From positions 620,001 to 684,000 of the forward strand of contig NZ_WJXB01000001.1 in assembly GCF_009664975.1 (NCBI RefSeq): a stretch of DNA of 64,000 bases. The letters run 5' to 3'. A model generated the notes under the pieces. The model had not been told where the DNA came from. It did no database searches and saw nothing but the letters and a program-made list of their open reading frames with translations. Positions 17,564-26,570 of this stretch are shown one piece after another (the stretch's first letter is position 1; the number at the start of each line of letters is the position of its first letter). This DNA is from Paenibacillus monticola. Its GTDB lineage: Bacteria; Bacillota; Bacilli; Paenibacillales; Paenibacillaceae. A program made the translations under genes and the position numbers.

Positions 17564-18406
17564 ATGAAGGGTAAAATCGTGATTGTAACCGGAGGAAACT
17601 CCGGTATGGGCTTGGCTACAACAATTGAAATGGCACGCAGGGGGGCACAGGTTATTATGGCCTGTCGCAGCCGCAAACGCGGGGAAGAGGCGCTTGCGAA
17701 CGCCAAGCTGAAGAGCGGTTCAGACCATATTGAGCTGATGCTGTGCGATTTGGCCTCGCTTGACAGCATCCGCAGCTTTGCGGAAGAATTTAAGGCAAGC
17801 TATTCCGTATTGGATGTGTTAATCAACAATGCCGGAGTAGTGGCTATTAAACGCCAGTTAACGGCTGACGGTTTTGAGTTGGATCTAGGTGTGAATCACT
17901 TGGGACATTTTCTGCTCACTAATCTGCTGCTGGATACACTTAAGGCAGCAGAGCAAGGGCGTGTAGTTGTTGTTGCTTCGGGAGCCTACAAGATCGGTGC
18001 CCTTCATTATGAAGACCCTACCCTATCCCGCCGCTTTAACCCGGCCAAAGGATATGCCAGGTCCAAGCTAGCGAATATTCTGTTCACTAAAGAGTTGGCT
18101 ATACAGCTGGAGGGAACCGGGGTTACTGCCAACTGTCTGCACCCGGGAGCGGTGGGAACAAACATCGGTGTGAACCGAGAGACCGGCTTTGGACGCTCGA
18201 TGCTGAAGCTGTTGTCAATCTTCTTTCTGACTCCTGAGCAGGGTGCAGATACAGCGATTTATCTGGCGACTGCACCAGAGCTGCGCGAAGTGACGGGGCT
18301 GTATTATTATCGCCGCAAGATCAAGGAGCTGTCGCCAAGAGCGGAAAATTCAGCAGAAGCTGTGCGATTGTGGCAGTGGAGTCTGGAGCAGGTTGGCCTG
18401 AACTGA
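17564..18406 (+). CDS. Short-chain dehydrogenase/reductase (retinol-dehydrogenase-like)
   Basis: NAD(P)-dependent oxidoreductase of 280 aa. The Rossmann motif TGGNSGMG is at residues 9-16, the NNAG motif at about 87, and the catalytic Ser is in VVVASGAYK with YARSK as the Tyr-Lys pair. An Arg after the second strand (ACRSRKRGEEA) suggests NADPH preference. The pattern is closest to WW-domain oxidoreductase/retinol-dehydrogenase-like SDRs, but the substrate is unknown. GGAAGGGG precedes the ATG. No co-operonic partner is evident. Confidence 0.9.
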   Translation: MKGKIVIVTGGNSGMGLATTIEMARRGAQVIMACRSRKRGEEALANAKLKSGSDHIELMLCDLASLDSIRSFAEEFKASYSVLDVLINNAGVVAIKRQLTADGFELDLGVNHLGHFLLTNLLLDTLKAAEQGRVVVVASGAYKIGALHYEDPTLSRRFNPAKGYARSKLANILFTKELAIQLEGTGVTANCLHPGAVGTNIGVNRETGFGRSMLKLLSIFFLTPEQGADTAIYLATAPELREVTGLYYYRRKIKELSPRAENSAEAVRLWQWSLEQVGLN

Positions 18407-18450
18407 TTATTTGTAGGGAATTATAATTAACATTGTGGAGGAATGCATGT

Positions 18451-18960
18451 ATGGATTGGCAGAAGGGTAGTATTGAAGATGCAGCACCGGAAGATTTAGC
18501 GGCTATTGTAGAAATATATAACTCAACAATTTCTGGTCGAATGGTAACTGCTGACCTGGAACCGGTCACTGTAGAAGAGAGACTGAAGTGGTTCCATGAG
18601 CATAATAGCCATCATCGTCCGCTATGGGTGTTGCGAAAAGAGGGACAGATTGCCGCCTGGTTCAGTTTCCAGTCGTTCTATGGTCGTCCTGCCTATAATG
18701 GAACAGCAGAAATCAGTGTATACGTGAATGAGAACTTTCGCGGCAGTGGAGCCGGAACTCTGCTACTGAACAAGGCATTAGAGGAAGCACCACGCTTAGG
18801 CGTAAAGAATCTCATTGGTTTTGTATTTGGCCACAATCAGCCTAGCTTGCAGCTGCTGCAGAAATTCGGCTTTGAACAATGGGGTTTGCTGCCGGGAGTT
18901 GCCGAAATGGATGGTATCGAGCGCGATTTGGTCATCATTGGACGTAAATTAGAATCATAA
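18451..18960 (+). CDS. GNAT N-acetyltransferase, phosphinothricin-acetyltransferase-like
   Basis: A 169-aa acetyltransferase with a full GNAT fold. [19 protein letters not shown] is at the start, [20 protein letters not shown] is the acetyl-CoA binding strand and loop (R/QxxGxG/A variant RGSGAG), and [20 protein letters not shown] is at the end. The order and spacing resemble the Pat/YwnH subfamily, which acetylates phosphinothricin, methionine sulfoximine or similar amino acids. The ATG at 18451 has GGAGG 9 bases upstream; a TTG at 18433 precedes the site and is unlikely. Confidence 0.88.
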   Translation: MDWQKGSIEDAAPEDLAAIVEIYNSTISGRMVTADLEPVTVEERLKWFHEHNSHHRPLWVLRKEGQIAAWFSFQSFYGRPAYNGTAEISVYVNENFRGSGAGTLLLNKALEEAPRLGVKNLIGFVFGHNQPSLQLLQKFGFEQWGLLPGVAEMDGIERDLVIIGRKLES

Positions 18961-18964
18961 GAAA

Positions 18965-19297
18965 TCAAGGTTCGATAGATTCAGCCTCAGGTTCGATCCA
19001 TTCGTCTGACCAGTGCTGCAAATCCCGAATGACGGGCTCCAGTCCAAGACCTTTTTCCGTTAAGGAGTACTGGATTCTTACAGGTGTTTCGGGGAAGACC
19101 TCCCGAAGTACAATACCCTCCAGTTCCAGTTCCTTGAGCCGCTCGGACAACAGTCTGCCGCTGATCGGAAGAGAAGCTTCAATGGCACCGAAACGCTGTG
19201 GTCCTTGCAGTAACTGATAGATGATCAGGCCTGTCCAACGTCTGCCTATAATATCCATGCTTTTTTGTAACCGTGGACACAGATCTGTGGATTTCAT
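18965..19297 (-). CDS. HxlR-family transcriptional regulator
   Basis: A 110-aa winged-helix protein. The family landmarks are CPRLQKSMDIIGRRWTGLII at the start with the conserved Cys, LQGPQRFGAIEASLPISGR and LSERLKELELEGIV in the recognition region, and YSLTEKGLGLEPV in the wing. HxlR members often sense thiol or aldehyde stress through that N-terminal Cys. The ATG at 19297 has AGAGGTG upstream; a GTG three codons earlier is possible. It is convergent with the acetyltransferase (4-base gap) and divergent from the YqkE-like gene, sharing a short promoter region. Confidence 0.9.
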   Translation of the reverse strand: MKSTDLCPRLQKSMDIIGRRWTGLIIYQLLQGPQRFGAIEASLPISGRLLSERLKELELEGIVLREVFPETPVRIQYSLTEKGLGLEPVIRDLQHWSDEWIEPEAESIEP

Positions 19298-19385
19298 AAG
19301 GCTCACCTCTTATTGTCATTATAAACGAAAAGACCTATAACTAAAACAAATTTGAACTATAACACAACCGGAAAGGGTGATAGAT

Positions 19386-19646
19386 ATGGCTAAAAAGAAG
19401 AAATTGCCAAGCACTCCGCGCCCTGCTGCGGCGGATGGTCCCACTACACTGAAGGATCTGATCAGCAGTGATATCTTAAGCAAGCTTAAAGCGCAGTCTG
19501 ATGAGTTGAAATCTGAGGAGAACGACCGTAAAGAAGCTGCACGTAAGGTAGTGGAAGATCAGCGTACTGCCGAGAAGAAGCGGCTGGAGAATGATTTTGC
19601 CCATTTGCTGGACAATAGCAGTCAGGACTGGAAGAAGTTTAAATAA
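19386..19646 (+). CDS. YqkE-like small protein (DUF3886)
   Basis: An 86-aa highly charged cytoplasmic protein. It has a basic start (MAKKKKLPSTPRP), a TLKDLISSDILSKLKAQ segment and a long Lys/Glu-rich helix that probably forms a coiled coil, ending in a DWKKFK tail. This arrangement is that of the Bacillus YqkE/DUF3886 family, whose function is unknown. AAAGGGTGA lies 8 bases before the ATG at 19386. It is followed closely by a phosphodiesterase gene on the same strand. Confidence 0.8.
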   Translation: MAKKKKLPSTPRPAAADGPTTLKDLISSDILSKLKAQSDELKSEENDRKEAARKVVEDQRTAEKKRLENDFAHLLDNSSQDWKKFK

Positions 19647-19686
19647 AGAGGTAACATCACCTAGGATAGATTAGGAGCTGGACAAG

Positions 19687-20193
19687 ATGAGAATTGGAGT
19701 AGTATCAGATACGCATATGAGCAAGAATGAGAAGTCTTTGCCGCAGGAGCTTATTGCAGAATTTCGCAAGGTGGACCAGATTCTACATCTTGGTGATTGG
19801 ATAGACATGGAGATCTATGATCTGCTGGCGGAATTAGCTCCAGTTGAGGGGATTGCCGGGAACAATGATGGTGCCGAGATTATTGCGCGGTTTGGAGAGC
19901 GTAAGATCGTTACGCTAGAGGGAATACGTATTGGAATGATCCATGGACATGCGCCTTACTCTGGTAAGGGTACAGACGGGAATGCGCTCCTGGCATTTGC
20001 CGATGAACAGGTGGATGTCATTCTGTTCGGTCATTCGCATCAGCCGTTGCTGCATAAGCAGAATGGCATCCTGCTCTTCAATCCGGGCTCCCCGACGGAT
20101 AAACGGCGTGAGAAATTATACTCTTTCGGTTTGTTGGATATAGAAGAAGGTAAAGTCAGCGGCCGCCATGTATTCTATGAATCTAAGAGCTGA
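19687..20193 (+). CDS. YfcE/MJ0936-family metallophosphoesterase
   Basis: Calcineurin-like phosphodiesterase of 168 aa. All metal-binding blocks are present: SDTHMS near residue 8 (DxH), LHLGDWID (GD), GIAGNNDG (GNxD), MIHGHAP and LFGHSHQP (GHxH), then NPGSPTDKR. Related proteins hydrolyse phosphodiesters such as bis-pNPP in vitro; the cellular substrate is not known. It begins 40 bases after the YqkE-like gene and is followed 29 bases later by an acetyltransferase, so the three and the HAD gene may share a transcript. Confidence 0.92.
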   Translation: MRIGVVSDTHMSKNEKSLPQELIAEFRKVDQILHLGDWIDMEIYDLLAELAPVEGIAGNNDGAEIIARFGERKIVTLEGIRIGMIHGHAPYSGKGTDGNALLAFADEQVDVILFGHSHQPLLHKQNGILLFNPGSPTDKRREKLYSFGLLDIEEGKVSGRHVFYESKS

Positions 20194-20222
20194 GGCGGAA
20201 GCCAAGAAAGTGAGCGATATTG

Positions 20223-20687
20223 ATGCAGAACTATCGTATAGAGCGAGCGAGTATGGAGGATATGGAGCTGCTTATCCCATTGTTTGATGAATATCGGATG
20301 TTTTATGGTCAGGTATCCGATCCGACAGGAGCTCGTGACTTTTTGACGGAAAGGCTAAAGCTTGATGAATCGGTTATATTTATGGCAGTAGTGGGTGAAG
20401 GCATTAATAAACGTGCTGGTGGCCTTACTCAGCTGTATCCGTCTTTCTCTTCAGTGACTATGCAGCGGCTCTGGATACTCAATGATCTGTTTGTATCTGC
20501 AGCGCAACGCGGGTTTGGCCTGGGTTCCATGTTGCTTACAAGTGCTCGCGCTTTTGCTGTAAGTACGGGCACCAAAGGTTTGTCATTAACCACGATGACG
20601 GATAATATGGTTGCTCAGCGCTTGTATGAAAGACAAGGTTATCTAAAGGACGACGAATTTTATACGTATAATCTCTTTTTTAAATAA
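20223..20687 (+). CDS. GNAT N-acetyltransferase
   Basis: A 154-aa single GNAT domain: RIERASMEDMELLIPLF at the start, LNDLFVSAAQRGFGLGSMLL as the acetyl-CoA loop (RGFGLG), then LSLTTMTDNMVAQRLYERQG at the end. The long aromatic QLYPSFSSVTMQR segment is typical of aminoglycoside/diamine-like GNATs, but the substrate cannot be named. The ATG at 20223 follows a GAAAGTGAG site; a TTG immediately before is an alternative. Confidence 0.87.
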   Translation: MQNYRIERASMEDMELLIPLFDEYRMFYGQVSDPTGARDFLTERLKLDESVIFMAVVGEGINKRAGGLTQLYPSFSSVTMQRLWILNDLFVSAAQRGFGLGSMLLTSARAFAVSTGTKGLSLTTMTDNMVAQRLYERQGYLKDDEFYTYNLFFK

Positions 20688-20716
20688 TAGATAGAGACAT
20701 AATGAGGAGAGTTAAC

Positions 20717-21427
20717 TTGGTAAATAGCAACAAGCAAGCTATTTTTTTCGATTTGGATGACACGTTGTATGATCATCTGGTTCCTTTCCGGGAAGCGGTG
20801 CGTGAAGTTCTGACTCCAGATGAGAGCAGTCTGGATTACGCTGAATTATTCTACATCGTAAGGCATCACAGTGATTTGCTGTGGCCGAAGTATCTAAGTG
20901 GGGAGCTTCCCCTCGAGGAGACGAGGGTGTTGCGTCTAGAACTTGCCTTTGCAGAGTTTGGTCTACCCCTTAATCGGGAGCAGGCTTCAAGGCTACAAGC
21001 ATCCTATATCGGCCGTCAATACCAGATTGAGATGATCGAAGGCGTGCGGGAGCAGTTGGAACGGTTTATTGCAGACGGGCATATCGTAGGTATTATCACA
21101 AACGGCCCTGCGGAGCATCAGATGAAGAAGATCATCGGTCTGGGTGTGGACCAGCTCATCCCGCCAGACAGAATCTTTATCTCTGATGCTGTGGGTATCG
21201 CCAAGCCGAACCCTGAACTATTTGCTCACGTTAATCGCATGACAGGAACTGCAGCTGAGAATTCGATTTACATAGGGGATACATGGGCTAATGATGTGGT
21301 TGGTGCGCTTGCCGCTGGTTGGAAGGTATGCTGGTACAATCCAAGAGGAAGACAGCCGGCAACAGAACAAGAAGCAAGTTATATTTTCACTGACTATGAG
21401 GAATTCAGCAAATTGCCTATAGTGTAA
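20717..21427 (+). CDS. HAD-family hydrolase (YjjG/YsaA-like phosphatase)
   Basis: Haloacid-dehalogenase-type phosphatase. Motif I FFDLDDTLYD near the N-terminus holds the nucleophile Asp, motif II is ITNGP, motif III Lys is in AKPNPELF and motif IV is YIGDTWANDV. A helical cap lies between motifs I and II. TTG at 20717 is preferred as start because GAGGAG ends 7 bases before it; the ATG at 20702 overlaps that site and has no site of its own. Likely substrates are nucleotides or small phosphoesters. A strong terminator follows. Confidence 0.85.
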   Translation: MVNSNKQAIFFDLDDTLYDHLVPFREAVREVLTPDESSLDYAELFYIVRHHSDLLWPKYLSGELPLEETRVLRLELAFAEFGLPLNREQASRLQASYIGRQYQIEMIEGVREQLERFIADGHIVGIITNGPAEHQMKKIIGLGVDQLIPPDRIFISDAVGIAKPNPELFAHVNRMTGTAAENSIYIGDTWANDVVGALAAGWKVCWYNPRGRQPATEQEASYIFTDYEEFSKLPIV

Positions 21428-21435
21428 CGGACGAT

Positions 21436-21472
21436 AAAAAGCGTTAGAGCCCTGGGCTCTAACGCTTTTTTT
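21436..21472. terminator. Bidirectional terminator
   Basis: AAAAAGCGTTAGAGCCC/GGGCTCTAACGCTTTTT, a near-perfect stem with A- and T-runs on both sides. It serves the convergent HAD and ApbE genes. Confidence 0.92.
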
Positions 21473-21512
21473 GAAAGTAATTTAGAAAGTTAACGCACTA
21501 AGCTAGGAATTA

Positions 21513-22622
21513 TTAATTCGCAAAGCTGTACGTAGGATCTGTCAATTGTAGTCTTTCTCTAATCCCCGAGGTTGCATAAATCTTGTTATCATCGGTGATG
21601 AAGAAGGCTTCTACATTCTCGGGAAGTGCTTCCAGATATTTAATGCCAGCTTCTTCACCCATCAGGAACACTCCGGTGGACAATGCATCTGCATCTGTAG
21701 CATTCGGACTCATGATCGTCACGCTTTTCAGGCCATTCTGAGAAGGAAAGCCTGTGCGCGGATCAAGAATATGATGGTAACGTACCCCGTCTTGCATGAA
21801 AAAGCGCTCATATACACCTGAGGCATCAATCACCTCATTAGTAATCTTAATTGTCCCAAGCTGTGTGCCACGGCTCTTGTCAGGATCTTGCAGGCCAATG
21901 TTCCACTGCGACCCGTTCGGTTTGGTGCCAAGGGCAATGATGCTGCTGCCGCCGAGGTTAATCATCGCGCTGTCAAGGCCTTGTGCCTTCAAGTAGTCAG
22001 CGATACGGTCAGCGGCATAACCTTTGCCGATACCACCCATATCAAGAACCATGCCTTCTTTGGCCAGTTTCACAGTCTTAGCTGCTTCATCAAGGATAAC
22101 ATCCTTATAATTGGTCAGGCTTTTGCCCTTATCTATATCAGCTTGAGGAGGTACGTGGTCACCACCGCTGCCGATATTCCAGAGATCCACAAGGGGTCCA
22201 ATCGTAGGATCGAACAGCCCGCCCATCTCCTCAGCATATTTCAACGATTGTTTGACAATATCCAAGGTTTCGTCGGAAACAACAACCGCTTCTTTTCCGG
22301 CGGCCTTATTGACGGCATAAATTTCACCATCTTCTTTGGTACGGCTGAACTCCTTATCCATTCGCTCCAGCATATGCTGAATATCATCCATATTTTTTTG
22401 AGCTACTGTGTCACCATAAACTTTGATATTTACAACCGTATCATAAATATAGAAAGTCTGTGACATAGAGGTTGTATCGCCTTCTTTTGTTACCGTTGCA
22501 TCGTTTGGAGTTTCAGAAGTTTTGTCTTCCTTATTGCCAACAAATAGCCAGACGCTGACGGCTATGACGAGGATAATGACGAGAGCGGCGAGGATTAGCG
22601 TCAATTTCTTGTTCTTAAACAT
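21513..22622 (-). CDS. apbE: FAD:protein FMN transferase (ApbE)
   Basis: ApbE attaches FMN covalently to Thr/Ser residues of flavoproteins on the outer face of the membrane. The 369-aa protein has one N-terminal membrane anchor (about 8-29) without a lipobox, a low-complexity Thr/Glu linker, then the ApbE fold. FAD and Mg binding blocks seen are FDPTIGPLVDLWNIG, LDMGGIGKGYAAD, INLGGSSIIALG and YHHILDPRTGFP. Many Gram-positive ApbE proteins are lipoproteins, so the uncleaved anchor is a minor difference. Target flavoproteins (RNF/NQR subunits or secreted FMN-binding reductases) are not in this window. Confidence 0.93.
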   Translation of the reverse strand: MFKNKKLTLILAALVIILVIAVSVWLFVGNKEDKTSETPNDATVTKEGDTTSMSQTFYIYDTVVNIKVYGDTVAQKNMDDIQHMLERMDKEFSRTKEDGEIYAVNKAAGKEAVVVSDETLDIVKQSLKYAEEMGGLFDPTIGPLVDLWNIGSGGDHVPPQADIDKGKSLTNYKDVILDEAAKTVKLAKEGMVLDMGGIGKGYAADRIADYLKAQGLDSAMINLGGSSIIALGTKPNGSQWNIGLQDPDKSRGTQLGTIKITNEVIDASGVYERFFMQDGVRYHHILDPRTGFPSQNGLKSVTIMSPNATDADALSTGVFLMGEEAGIKYLEALPENVEAFFITDDNKIYATSGIRERLQLTDPTYSFAN

Positions 22623-22721
22623 GTTCCACCATCCATAAAGTTAGTTTCTTGACCACATCTTTACTATCATACCCCAGATGAGGGACGGGGGAAACTATAA
22701 TTCATGATAAATCTGGACATT

Positions 22722-22757
22722 AAAAGACTCTGCACCCAATATCCTGGAGCAGAGCTG
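22722..22757 (-). terminator. Probable terminator after glycosyltransferase gene
   Basis: On the minus strand a CTCTGC..GCAGAG stem with a CC/GG extension is followed by TCTTTTAAT, 30 bases after the glycosyltransferase stop. The T-tract is modest. Confidence 0.55.
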
Positions 22758-22786
22758 GAACAAGAGCATTAACCTTCCTAATAGAG

Positions 22787-23719
22787 TCAATCGAGCATAT
22801 ATTCTCTATATTTATTTTTGCGGGGATTAAGTACAAACAGAATACCACCGGCATAACCGGATACCGCATTGAAATTCCGCTTAAGTGTTGCTTTTCCGGT
22901 TAAATAAGTCAGCGTCCACAGCAGGGCAGCATAATTTCTTACCGGAGCCTTCCGCAAATTGAGTAGATAGTAATGATTGATCGCGGTAGCCCGGGCAACG
23001 CGTCCAGCTTTGTCACGCGAGCTAGGAGATTCATGATGGGTAATCTTCATCTCCGGATTAATCACGAGCTTGCCATAACGACTAGCCAAGTGACACATGT
23101 AAATATCATCAGCAACCGCATAGCTGGTCATCCACGGGTAGGGTTTCATATCCTGCAGGGCCGAGCGCCGGAACGACATATTGCAGCCGTGGAAAAAATC
23201 AGTCTCAAAGGTATTCTCAGTTTCTCCCCATCGCAGCAAAGAGCCTGCTAATGTACTTGCTGATAGTCTTCCAGGGGAGCCTGACATTTGGCAGGTAAGC
23301 ATGCCAAGCAGTTTGCCAGAGCGGCTGCTGAATAGACCCTTGGCTATGCCGCCCACACCCACAATGGATTCGTCCGCAGCATAGGTATCCAGCATACGGC
23401 GAATGTATAGGGGATCGTCCAGTTCAGCATCATCATCGAAGGTCAGTAGAATCTCACCATCGACCAGTCCCAGTGCTTCATAACGGGAGAGCCAGACACC
23501 GGGTTTAGTCTTGCGGTAATATTTCAATTCAGCTTGGGGCATTCCGGCCAGTACCTTACGGAAATACTTCAGCGTAGTCTCTGGAAGTTCACCGTCGTCA
23601 ACGATAAGCAACTCGATGGATATATCCTCTAGCTCAGTTTGCCTGCCAATAGACTCGATACATAGTCTCAGGTCTTCTATCCGGTTGCGGGTAGGAATTA
23701 CTATAGATACATCATGCAT
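22787..23719 (-). CDS. Family 2 glycosyltransferase
   Basis: A 310-aa GT-A fold enzyme. VSIVIPTRNRIEDLRLCI at the N-terminus and LLTFDDDAEL (DxD metal site) near residue 95 define the nucleotide-sugar domain. FFHGCNMSFRR and YAVADDIYMCHLA give the acceptor-side acidic residue. A C-terminal amphipathic/hydrophobic part (about 255-300) may dock on the membrane. The donor and acceptor are unknown. It diverges from a family 4 glycosyltransferase, with a 200-base intergenic region between them, so the two may work on the same surface glycan. Confidence 0.9.
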   Translation of the reverse strand: MHDVSIVIPTRNRIEDLRLCIESIGRQTELEDISIELLIVDDGELPETTLKYFRKVLAGMPQAELKYYRKTKPGVWLSRYEALGLVDGEILLTFDDDAELDDPLYIRRMLDTYAADESIVGVGGIAKGLFSSRSGKLLGMLTCQMSGSPGRLSASTLAGSLLRWGETENTFETDFFHGCNMSFRRSALQDMKPYPWMTSYAVADDIYMCHLASRYGKLVINPEMKITHHESPSSRDKAGRVARATAINHYYLLNLRKAPVRNYAALLWTLTYLTGKATLKRNFNAVSGYAGGILFVLNPRKNKYREYMLD

Positions 23720-23922
23720 TTCGCTGACTCCTTCCCGGACGACTCATTCCGTCCGCTCTAATGGTGCAAATTCCCGACAAAACCTAATATCTCAATAATA
23801 CTCCCCTCTGAAGTAGGACGTATATACCACTTTCGTTTACTTTTATTTAGTCCTATAGGGTTTATAATGGAATGACATCAGTGGTCCATCAACAATTCGG
23901 TAGTATAAAGGGAGGCAACGTT

Positions 23923-25212
23923 ATGCATGTCGGGATCTTTATGCATACTAATTACTTTGAAGATTTCTTCGTTAAGGGATTGGGGCTCACTGAAGAGGAA
24001 TACGTGAATTCATACCATAATGACTTTTCCTTCGATTATGCGCGTCTCTTGGGCAAGAGCGGCATACACACGACCATTTACAATTTTGTACGCAGTGGCA
24101 ATGAGGTGCGAACTTACCAGCATGGGGTAGTGGATTGCACGGTAAAGTTTATTCCACTCGGCGCACTTTATAGAGCCTATCGTGCCATTCCTTTATCTCA
24201 TCGGACGCCGATTGGGAAGTTTATCTCTCAATATGTGTCTACTATTCATAAGGATTTAAGCGAAATCTTACGTGCGGACGGGATCAACCTCATCTATGCC
24301 CAGGAATATGCTTCGGGCCGCTTCGAGCGCCTGGCTTCCATCGCCAAGAAGTTGAGTATACCCATTATTGCTGCTTATCACGGAGGTAGTATTCATAAAT
24401 GGATTATGCCGATCAAGAAACGAACGTTGCACAAGGCGACTTTTCTTACAACGCTTAATGAAGATGAGCAGCTCAGCATGGTTACACATTTCCCGTGGCT
24501 GTCAGACCGGATCCGACTGCTGCCCAACTTTGTGAATTCGCAAATCTTTTACCGCCGGGATAAAAAACAGGCGCTTGTTGCGCTTGGGCTTGACCCAAGC
24601 AGCCGCTACATCATTACTGTAGGCCGTCTGTTCGAGCATCAGAAAGGACATTCCTTGCTTGTTGAGGCTGTACAGCAGCTCAAGGATATTCCGGATCTCA
24701 AGATTCTAATCGTCGGCAACGGACCTGATGAACGTAGATTGCAGGAAATGATTCGGGAGAAAGGTCTGGAAGACAAAATCATTCTGCTGGGTTCGATTCG
24801 CGATAAAGAAACTTTGGCGAATTATTATAATGCTTCCGAGCTATTTGTGTTGCCTTCGCGCTATGAAGGGCTACCGCTCGTTATTCTGGAAGCTAGCGCC
24901 TGTGGGTTGCCGACGGTTGCTTTTAATGTTATGGGAGTAAGAGGGCTGGTGCAGAATGGTGTGAGTGGTCTGCTTGCGGAGAATCTGGACCCCGCCGCCC
25001 TTGCTGCATCTCTTAGCAAGCTACTGGGCGATCCCGCCTTATGCTCAGAGATGGGCGAAGCCGCCTTTCAAATTGTCCGTTCCAGTTATTCCGAGGAGAT
25101 TATTGGTGCCAAGCTGAACAGTCTGCTGCAGGAAAGCTTAGGGCTTGGAGCCGAACTGACTACCTTACGCTTAGGGGATGCCTTTGCACCCAAATTGACG
25201 GCGCCTTTGTAA
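23923..25212 (+). CDS. Family 4 glycosyltransferase
   Basis: A 429-aa GT-B enzyme. The N-terminal domain binds the acceptor, with a long insertion rich in aromatic residues (FVKGLGLTEEEYVNSYHNDF). The C-terminal donor domain has ITVGRLFEHQKGHSLLVEA, ILIVGNGPDERRLQEM and the E-x7-E motif in SRYEGLPLVILEASACG. The ATG at 23923 follows GGGAGG; the frame extends 17 codons upstream without another good site. It is convergent with an MFS transporter (8-base gap). Confidence 0.9.
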   Translation: MHVGIFMHTNYFEDFFVKGLGLTEEEYVNSYHNDFSFDYARLLGKSGIHTTIYNFVRSGNEVRTYQHGVVDCTVKFIPLGALYRAYRAIPLSHRTPIGKFISQYVSTIHKDLSEILRADGINLIYAQEYASGRFERLASIAKKLSIPIIAAYHGGSIHKWIMPIKKRTLHKATFLTTLNEDEQLSMVTHFPWLSDRIRLLPNFVNSQIFYRRDKKQALVALGLDPSSRYIITVGRLFEHQKGHSLLVEAVQQLKDIPDLKILIVGNGPDERRLQEMIREKGLEDKIILLGSIRDKETLANYYNASELFVLPSRYEGLPLVILEASACGLPTVAFNVMGVRGLVQNGVSGLLAENLDPAALAASLSKLLGDPALCSEMGEAAFQIVRSSYSEEIIGAKLNSLLQESLGLGAELTTLRLGDAFAPKLTAPL

Positions 25213-25220
25213 TCTATGTA

Positions 25221-26405
25221 CTATTGTTTTGATTTCAGCAACAATGCTGCAGTTTGCTTACGAATGGGCAGAACAGCGAGCGTACTGAGTATTAGACAGA
25301 CCGCGACAATGTAGAAGGAGAAGGATACGCCAAAGCAGTCGTTGGCTATCCCAATCAGCAGGTTCACTGCCATAGCGATGAGTGTGCCGCACATCAGGAT
25401 GAGGCCGGTGACATAGGAAGCTCCTTCCTTAAACGCCCCGCGAATCGTGCTCATGAGGGTTGGATAGATAATGGAGAAGAAGAAACCGGAAGTCGCGAAT
25501 AGAATGAGTCCACTTTGTCCCAATGAAAGGCCAAGTACACAAAGAATTGAGGCAATCGTCCCATAGATAATAATACTGCGGAAATGACCCAATTTATCAG
25601 CCACAAATCCGCCGAACAATCGACCGAAGGTCATCAAGCCAAAAAACAAAGTCATATAAAGCGCTCTGCGCTCTGCATCCAGTGAGAATTGTTCGCTCAT
25701 ATAATTGACGAACCAGTTACCGATGCCATACTCTGCTGCCACATAGAACCCGACTGCAGCAATATAGGCGTAGAGCAGCTTATTGCGGAAAATGTCACTT
25801 TTTTTATAGGCTCCGCTACCCGTTTGCGGCTTATAGGGAATTCGCAACAGCAGCAAATAGATGAATAAAGCAGCGCAGCAGAACAGCATAACCAGATAAA
25901 AGGTTTGCCAGCGCACGCCTTGCTTCAACAAGGTTCCCGTTACCTGCTGCATCGCCGTATTCCCGGTACCATAGGAGAAATTGACAAAGTTCATCAGCAC
26001 AGCGGTTGAAGCTACGTTCATCGCCGGTCCTAACGTATTTACTCCCACATTGAACATGGCAATCCCTGAGTTAAGTATAGACAAGCCAATGATAAGGACT
26101 AGGAACGATTTACAGGTTACCAGTACAACCAAAGAGCCCATCGAGATGATAAAGCCGAGCGAGATGATCGATTTGTAGCCGAATTTCTCAATCAGAATCC
26201 CGCCGATATATTGAAAAAGCGCATACATAAACAGGCAAGCTGTTAATACATAACCAATCTGCGTATTGCTCACTCCGAAATCCTCTTTAAACAGAGGGAC
26301 GAAAATCCCCTTAAAGTTATCGCTCATCGTCACAATTATATACATTAGCAGGAGCAAAAGTACGATTGGCCAGTTTTTGTGCTGCGCTTGCGAAACCTCT
26401 TTCAT
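25221..26405 (-). CDS. MFS transporter
   Basis: A 394-aa protein with twelve predicted membrane helices. DNFKGIFVPLFKEDFGVSN precedes TM2 and the cytoplasmic loop signature GRLFGGFVADKLG lies in the middle. The arrangement recalls fucose-permease/YbjJ-type MFS members that import sugars or export metabolites, but the substrate is not predictable. The ATG at 26405 is chosen for its AGGAGAG site 7 bases upstream; an in-frame ATG twelve codons earlier lacks one. Confidence 0.88.
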   Translation of the reverse strand: MKEVSQAQHKNWPIVLLLLLMYIIVTMSDNFKGIFVPLFKEDFGVSNTQIGYVLTACLFMYALFQYIGGILIEKFGYKSIISLGFIISMGSLVVLVTCKSFLVLIIGLSILNSGIAMFNVGVNTLGPAMNVASTAVLMNFVNFSYGTGNTAMQQVTGTLLKQGVRWQTFYLVMLFCCAALFIYLLLLRIPYKPQTGSGAYKKSDIFRNKLLYAYIAAVGFYVAAEYGIGNWFVNYMSEQFSLDAERRALYMTLFFGLMTFGRLFGGFVADKLGHFRSIIIYGTIASILCVLGLSLGQSGLILFATSGFFFSIIYPTLMSTIRGAFKEGASYVTGLILMCGTLIAMAVNLLIGIANDCFGVSFSFYIVAVCLILSTLAVLPIRKQTAALLLKSKQ

Positions 26406-26570
26406 GATTATCTCTCCTATAAGCTGCAATGATGACGTCACTGACTAAAATTACAGTATATTTACGGAATGAGCAACGGGTAAACCTCAGAATAGCTAAT
26501 AAGAATAGATTTGTAATTTTGAGCCATTAACTATATAATAGTAAGTAACGTAATTCAGGAGGTGTATATC

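Noticed and set aside
21888..22463. 191-codon plus-strand ORF
   Set aside because: Antisense to apbE.
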